Shown: in pieces, positions 21,408-25,030 of the stretch
Layout: the number at the start of each line of letters is the position of its first letter
Numbering within the stretch: position 1 is the stretch's first letter
From: Nymphaea colorata
Lineage: Eukaryota > Streptophyta > Magnoliopsida > Nymphaeales > Nymphaeaceae
Assembly: GCF_008831285.2 (NCBI RefSeq)
Contig: NW_022205280.1
Location: 1-25,030 of the forward strand
Length of the DNA stretch: 25,030 nt
Direction: 5' to 3'
The notes under the pieces: generated by a model
The model's input: the letters and a program-made list of their open reading frames with translations, nothing else
Told to the model about the DNA's origin: nothing
Databases searched by the model: none
Translations under genes and position numbers: made by a program

Positions 21408-21887
21408 ATGAAGATAGCAGTGTCAGGGAATCGCAAAGGTTTTTCTTAACCAAGCCTCAAAGCCGTCAAATAGTTTTTAGCTAAGCATGAAATTGCATAG
21501 ATTCATCACGGGGATTGCATTGGTATAGATGCAGATATGCATCTCTTAGCCCATGAAGAAAGGATAAAAGTTGTAATCCATCCTCCAAATAACGAAAAAA
21601 TAGAGCCAATTGCGATCCAAATGAAGACGATTAATTGAGACCGTAAAGATAGTCTTTGAAAAGGAATCAAGATATGGTCAATGAATCATAGATGCTGGTC
21701 GCATTTCCACCCACAAAAAATAAATCCTAAGGTCAGGAACATGGTTTACTGTTCGGTATGCCGCAAGTAAAACAAGCCGATTCTTATTGTATTCTAGGAC
21801 GGTAGCTTAATATAAGAAAAATAAAAAAATAAGTCAAATGAAGGCAAAAAGAAAAGTAAAAAAAAATAAAGGGGACCTTTATCTTGA
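21408..21887 (+). CDS. SLOG-family (bacterial-type) nucleotide-binding protein
   Basis: Reads from ATG at 21408 to TGA at 21885-21887, about 161 residues. Conserved blocks in order: MKIAVSGNRKG (Rossmann-like strand and Gly turn), IHHGDCIGIDADMH, IKVVIHPP, a middle block LKRNQDMVNES followed by a strand MLVAFP, SGTWFTVRYA-RK and NKPILIVFQDG, then a Lys-rich tail. These match bacterial and phage proteins of the SLOG superfamily with the HHGDC.GAD motif, which are thought to bind nucleotide-like ligands; no reaction is established. The length fits the family plus a tail. Three frame breaks (A6 run 21595-21600, GG at 21731, CC at 21761) fall between neighbouring conserved residues, so introns cannot explain them. 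The TAA/TAG codons inside it show it is expressed in ciliate code, not bacterial contamination. Possible horizontal gain. Confidence 0.85.
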
Positions 21888-22113
21888 TTGTTCAATTTAT
21901 TTTTCATTTTTTGAAGATACGTATGCTATGGACGGAATTGAAACGCCTAAAACGCAAATTCTTTTCTATTTATCTCTTTTTAGGATCTATTTGACAGTTT
22001 TTTGTTTCAAAAATCAATATAAAATAGGAAATCTTTCTCTAAGCAACGCCCCCAAACAAACTACGATAGGAAACATTCAAAATTGATACCTAAGATACAA
22101 GATCTATAAATAA
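21888..22113. other. intergenic gap
   Basis: AT-rich 226 bases between two plus-strand genes. A standard-code open frame (21838-22086) covers it but begins inside the Lys-rich tail of the SLOG gene in another frame, so I do not call it. Confidence 0.4.
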
Positions 22114-23104
22114 ATGAAAAGAAACAGCATGTTTTCGTTGATTTTTTCCTTCATTCTTCCCAAATTCCAGCGTTTTCCCACAAAAAACAATCAAACATCC
22201 TCCTAATCATCCCACACTCAATTAGATTTCCTATACTGTATGCTCCTTTATAATTTTAGGAGCTTAAAACTCATTTAAAAGTTATAAATAAAACTTTCCA
22301 AATTCGACCCAAAAGAGATGATCGTAATACATTTGCACCCGATAAAGATTAAGAGTTAATTTCTCATCTTTGAAAGTTGTGTTTTTGTGATATTCTTATT
22401 ATTCACAATGAAAAATGGATTGACCCAAAAATAAGTTAATGGAGAAATATCATAAACCCAATAATACAACAAATCAACTCCGAATTTGTTTTGACAGTCG
22501 TAACCAACCTTATATATAAAAAAATTGACTTTTATTTCGCCATGTTCTTAACTTTCTTCCCGATTTTTATAAGGAAAAGTTTATTTTTCTGATCAAACTG
22601 GATGAAAATATGGACACACAGGTTTCCCAACTTTTATTACCCTTTTTAGTTAATTTTAATTGATTTCTCATAGCCGCAGCTAAGTTCTGCCGAACAATAT
22701 TTTCCAAAACGATTTGATAAAAACACACAAAGGGTAAGATCGAGCGGACACGCAAAAAGATAACTCCTGACTTCCAAAACAAAAGCCAATTGCTTAGACA
22801 TCAGCGTAAAAACTTATTAAAGTTTTCAGACTTTTACCATAGATCAAACTATCGCTAAAACCATCAAATGTATTATCAAAACCACTCTCCTTACTTGTAT
22901 CTCATCTTGAATATTCGCTTAGGCAAGTTTCTCCTCATTTGGCCATATTTTACTCCGAAAAAATAATAATCCACCCGAAAAGCATTTGCATCGGTTTTGG
23001 CAATATTGTGGACTATAATGAGTAGTACATAAGTAGTAGAAAGGTATTTTTGTAGTAGGGGTGTGGATATTGCATAATTATGTAAAAGAATAGGCAAAAA
23101 ATGA
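22114..23104 (+). CDS. doubtful gene, hydrophobic segments, unknown function
   Basis: Starting at ATG 22114 (MKRNSMFSLIFSFILPKFQR) the frame is open for 126 codons with TAA/TAG as sense. After single-base repairs near 22489, 22585, 22658 and two near 22755 it reaches TGA at 23102-23104. Later parts have protein character (TVVTNLIYKKIDFYFAMFLT; PYLYLILNIRLGKFLLIWPY; AFASVLAILWTIM), suggesting one to three membrane segments. The opposite strand is also partly open (22567-22782 and 22891-23097), so the coding strand is not certain. No family recognised. It ends 40 bases before the ELM2-motif gene. Confidence 0.4.
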
Positions 23105-23144
23105 TTTTAAATACTTATGAGCGCTCTGATATAATACAATTATT

Positions 23145-24019
23145 ATGTAGAAGAAGCAACTGCCCCCACCGCCTCCCTTCAATCCCTATATGTTTCCTTT
23201 TCCATTTCCATATCCACCACCACCTTATCTCAATCCTATGATGAATTTACCCCCAAAACCCAACCTTGGCCATGGTCCAGACGAACACTATCATCCTCCC
23301 GCTCCGCCAATGCCTCCTTTCGGCTATCCTCCCTTCCAATGATGTATCCACCCCCTCCTGAGGCATTCTTTAGATTCCACGAGCAAAGAAACGCGCAAAA
23401 ATAGCAACAGGATTTGAATCCATAACAACAAAATAAGTAAAAAGGAGAGTTTAAGGACGAAGCCAAAAAAAAGGTGACCACACCTGTAAGACATGAATAG
23501 AAAAAAATTAATGAAATAATAGTGCTTTCTGATGATGAGATGCCCGTATGTTAAGTCAAGCCTTTTCCAATATTACAAAAGAAATATCTCGATAATAAAA
23601 TCAACATCTCCACTTCGGCAAACCAAGAGATAAAACCGAGAAGGACTGAGAGAAAGGTGATTCCGGCTCTAAAGCCAGAGCCTTATATAAAAAAAACTCG
23701 ACTCATCGAAAAGAAAAAATAGTCGAAGATTATAAGATAAAAATAGGAGAATCAAAACTATGATGCCAAGGAAGTGAAATTCACATTGCCGACATCCACA
23801 GAGACCGGCCACGAGCACATAAGTAGACACACTCGTGTAAAATATTTATCAATAAAAGAGGGCAAAGGAAAAATAATGATAGGCGAAGAGTACCAAACTG
23901 CAATTCCTCCCTTCGTCTCCAAGGACTAAAGTACGTATTTCCCTAACATAGATTACACCATATGGTTGGCCGATGTTAAAAAAAATTTGTTGGCAAGATT
24001 TCATAAGGATGGAGTTTGA
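23145..24019 (+). CDS. Pro-rich protein with ELM2-like motif
   Basis: Reads from ATG at 23145 to TGA at 24017-24019, about 292 residues. The first 75 residues are Pro-rich with aromatic and Met residues (MFPFPFPYPPPPYLNPMM), followed by a Gln/Lys-rich basic middle. Near the C-terminus KGKIMIGEEYQTAIPPF (about 23865-23915) matches the start of the ELM2 domain ('..VG..YQA.IP..'), which in animal and plant corepressors (CoREST, MTA, MIER) recruits histone deacetylases. The protein ends about 35 residues later, so the ELM2 helices are short or diverged and no SANT domain follows. One frame break, in the CCC run near 23330, is repaired by one base. A chromatin role is inferred from the motif. Tail-to-tail with the last gene, 36 bases apart. 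Confidence 0.75.
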
Positions 24020-24055
24020 TAATTATATGATTATTTTATATTGAGATGAAATGAT

Positions 24056-24643
24056 TCAGAACTTATCCTTGTTTTCATTATCCGGGAAGCCATCATCGCT
24101 ATTTTTATTCTTAATTATAAAAAAAAATATAATCTCACTCAAACTAAACAAATAAGCCGAAAATTCATTCTCCTTGGTTAGAAAGAGATGGAAAGTTAGC
24201 AGGATGGTTTGCATGCATTGTTGGGTTTGGTAATTAATGAGATTTTGATGCCGGCTTTATCGATTATAGTCGTCCTGGAGATTTTTATAATTAGAAAGGA
24301 AATTGAGATTCGAGGATAAGAGCAATAGATTTAAAAATGGAGGAAATTTTGCAGAAAAAGAATAGAAGGATCTTCATTGATTTAAAAAGCTAATCAAAAG
24401 CTTTAGTATAGGGCTTTTCCCATGGGGCATGCATACTCTCAATAAAAAGCAATATAGATCCTGCCACAATCATATGCAGAAAAGAGTGATTGTTCCTGAT
24501 ATCAGCAATAAAAAGTAAAGTTTCCATTATCATATAAGATGCAAGCACTTTGGGCAAGTCATCAAAGACTCTCCAAAAGAGTCCCAGGGTCATATAGGAT
24601 AATTATCGTCTTGTTTTCCATTTTTCATATGTTTAGATTCCAT
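24056..24643 (-). CDS. small membrane protein, unknown function
   Basis: Reads from ATG at 24643 (MESKHMKNGKQDDNYP) to TGA at 24056-24058, about 197 residues after three one-base repairs (one near 24595, the others between 24340 and 24370). If the first break is ignored the start would be ATG 24593. Hydrophobic segments: MIMETLLFIADI, MIVAGSILLFIESM and, near the end, YLFSLSEIIFFFIIKN, followed by an acidic tail (SDDGFPDNENKD). It looks like a small integral membrane protein with two or three spans. No family recognised. It is the gene nearest the right telomere, pointing away from it. Confidence 0.6.
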
Positions 24644-24954
24644 GATGATGCTGATTCGCGAGTCAAATTCTTTACATTTTCTAAGCTATCAATATATAAG
24701 AGTTGAAGCAATAAAAAATAAATATGAATTATTGATGCCTTTGATAAGGTATTTACTTTTGACTCAAATGTCGAGAAAAAGTGGTATTGTTTTAATGTTT
24801 TTATGCTGAAGCTACTATTTTGCTCTTTCGAGTATTATTTAGGCTGAAATCCAGTTTACTCAAAGTAAATTAAATCCTAAAAATGGAGGGTATTCATATC
24901 AGAAATTATGGCAAGCGGCTATTCATATCAAAATTGGGTAAATTCATATTTGAA
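24644..24954. other. right subtelomere, non-coding
   Basis: About 310 bases between the last gene's start and the telomere. I see no gene. The upstream part should hold that gene's promoter. The last 64 bases contain three direct copies of an (A/T)ATTCATAT(C/T) motif. Confidence 0.55.
24891..24950. repeat. subtelomeric ATTCATAT motif, three copies
   Basis: TATTCATATC at 24891-24900 and at 24920-24929, and AATTCATATT at 24941-24950, spaced 29 and 21 bases, the last five bases from the G4T2 tract. The reverse complement ATATGAATAT is found 14 bases from the left telomere (141-150), so all four copies have the same orientation relative to the chromosome end. Confidence 0.6.
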
Positions 24955-25030
24955 GGGGTTGGGGGGTTGGGGTTGGGGTTGGGGTTGGGGTTGGGGTTGG
25001 GGTTGGGGTTGGGTTGGGGTTGGGGTTGGG
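24955..25030. repeat. right telomere, G4T2 repeats
   Basis: Tandem GGGGTT units run to the last base, the G-rich strand reading toward the 3' end as expected at a right chromosome end. One G6T2 unit is at 24961-24968 and one G3T2 unit at 25011-25015. Confidence 0.98.

Noticed and set aside
21838-22086. Plus-strand open frame of 82 codons
   Set aside because: It begins in the Lys-rich tail of the SLOG gene in a different frame and continues into AT-rich spacer without protein character.
190-24643. Euplotes-type +1 programmed frameshifting
   Set aside because: The breaks are in the -1 sense, are not at AAA-TAA/TAG, and TAA/TAG are read as sense here.

Overview
The window is a complete, telomere-capped macronuclear chromosome of a ciliate. 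It opens with a C4A2 tract (1-127) and closes with a G4T2 tract (24955-25030). The genes read through many in-frame TAA and TAG codons and stop only at TGA. G+C is roughly one third by eye, richer than Tetrahymena or Paramecium. Telomere type and code point to an oligohymenophorean-like ciliate; I cannot name the genus. I translate TAA/TAG as Gln by default, but a few conserved positions would fit Glu (peritrich code) better; see findings. No tRNA, rRNA, transposon or CRISPR array was seen.

Layout. Left end: a small membrane-anchored protein gene (minus, 190-925) whose stop lies only 62 bases from the telomere. A divergent gap is followed by a coiled-coil gene (plus, 1373-1902, possibly starting at 1189 with a 37-base intron) and an OSCA/TMEM63-type channel gene (plus, 1977-4500). 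It converges on an unrecognised long gene (minus, 4571-6548). Next come a coiled-coil gene (plus, 6965-7709) and a degenerate macro-domain gene (plus, 7746-8521), then a charged coiled-coil gene (minus, 8702-9390). The centre, 9470-21290, is one uninterrupted run of minus-strand coding, best read as one giant gene of about 3,900 codons. In order it holds a helical N-terminus, a Lys-rich linker, beta-propeller/WD-like stretches, a long helical solenoid, one EF-hand, a degenerate protein-kinase domain and a helical-repeat C-terminus. Right arm: a bacterial-looking SLOG-family gene (plus, 21408-21887), a doubtful gene (plus, 22114-23104), a Pro-rich ELM2-motif gene (plus, 23145-24019) and a small membrane-protein gene (minus, 24056-24643).

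Genes are packed closely, with gaps mostly of 35-450 bases. Every gene I could follow is broken by frame changes in the same sense: each is repaired by adding one base, usually in a homopolymer. In the SLOG gene the breaks fall between adjacent conserved residues, which leaves no room for introns. Residual single-base deletions in the assembly are the likeliest cause; systematic -1 frameshifting is the exciting alternative. The gene bounds below therefore span several frames. The genes do not form an obvious pathway. The most novel items are the giant EF-hand/pseudokinase/WD gene, the SLOG gene and the recurrent frame breaks.
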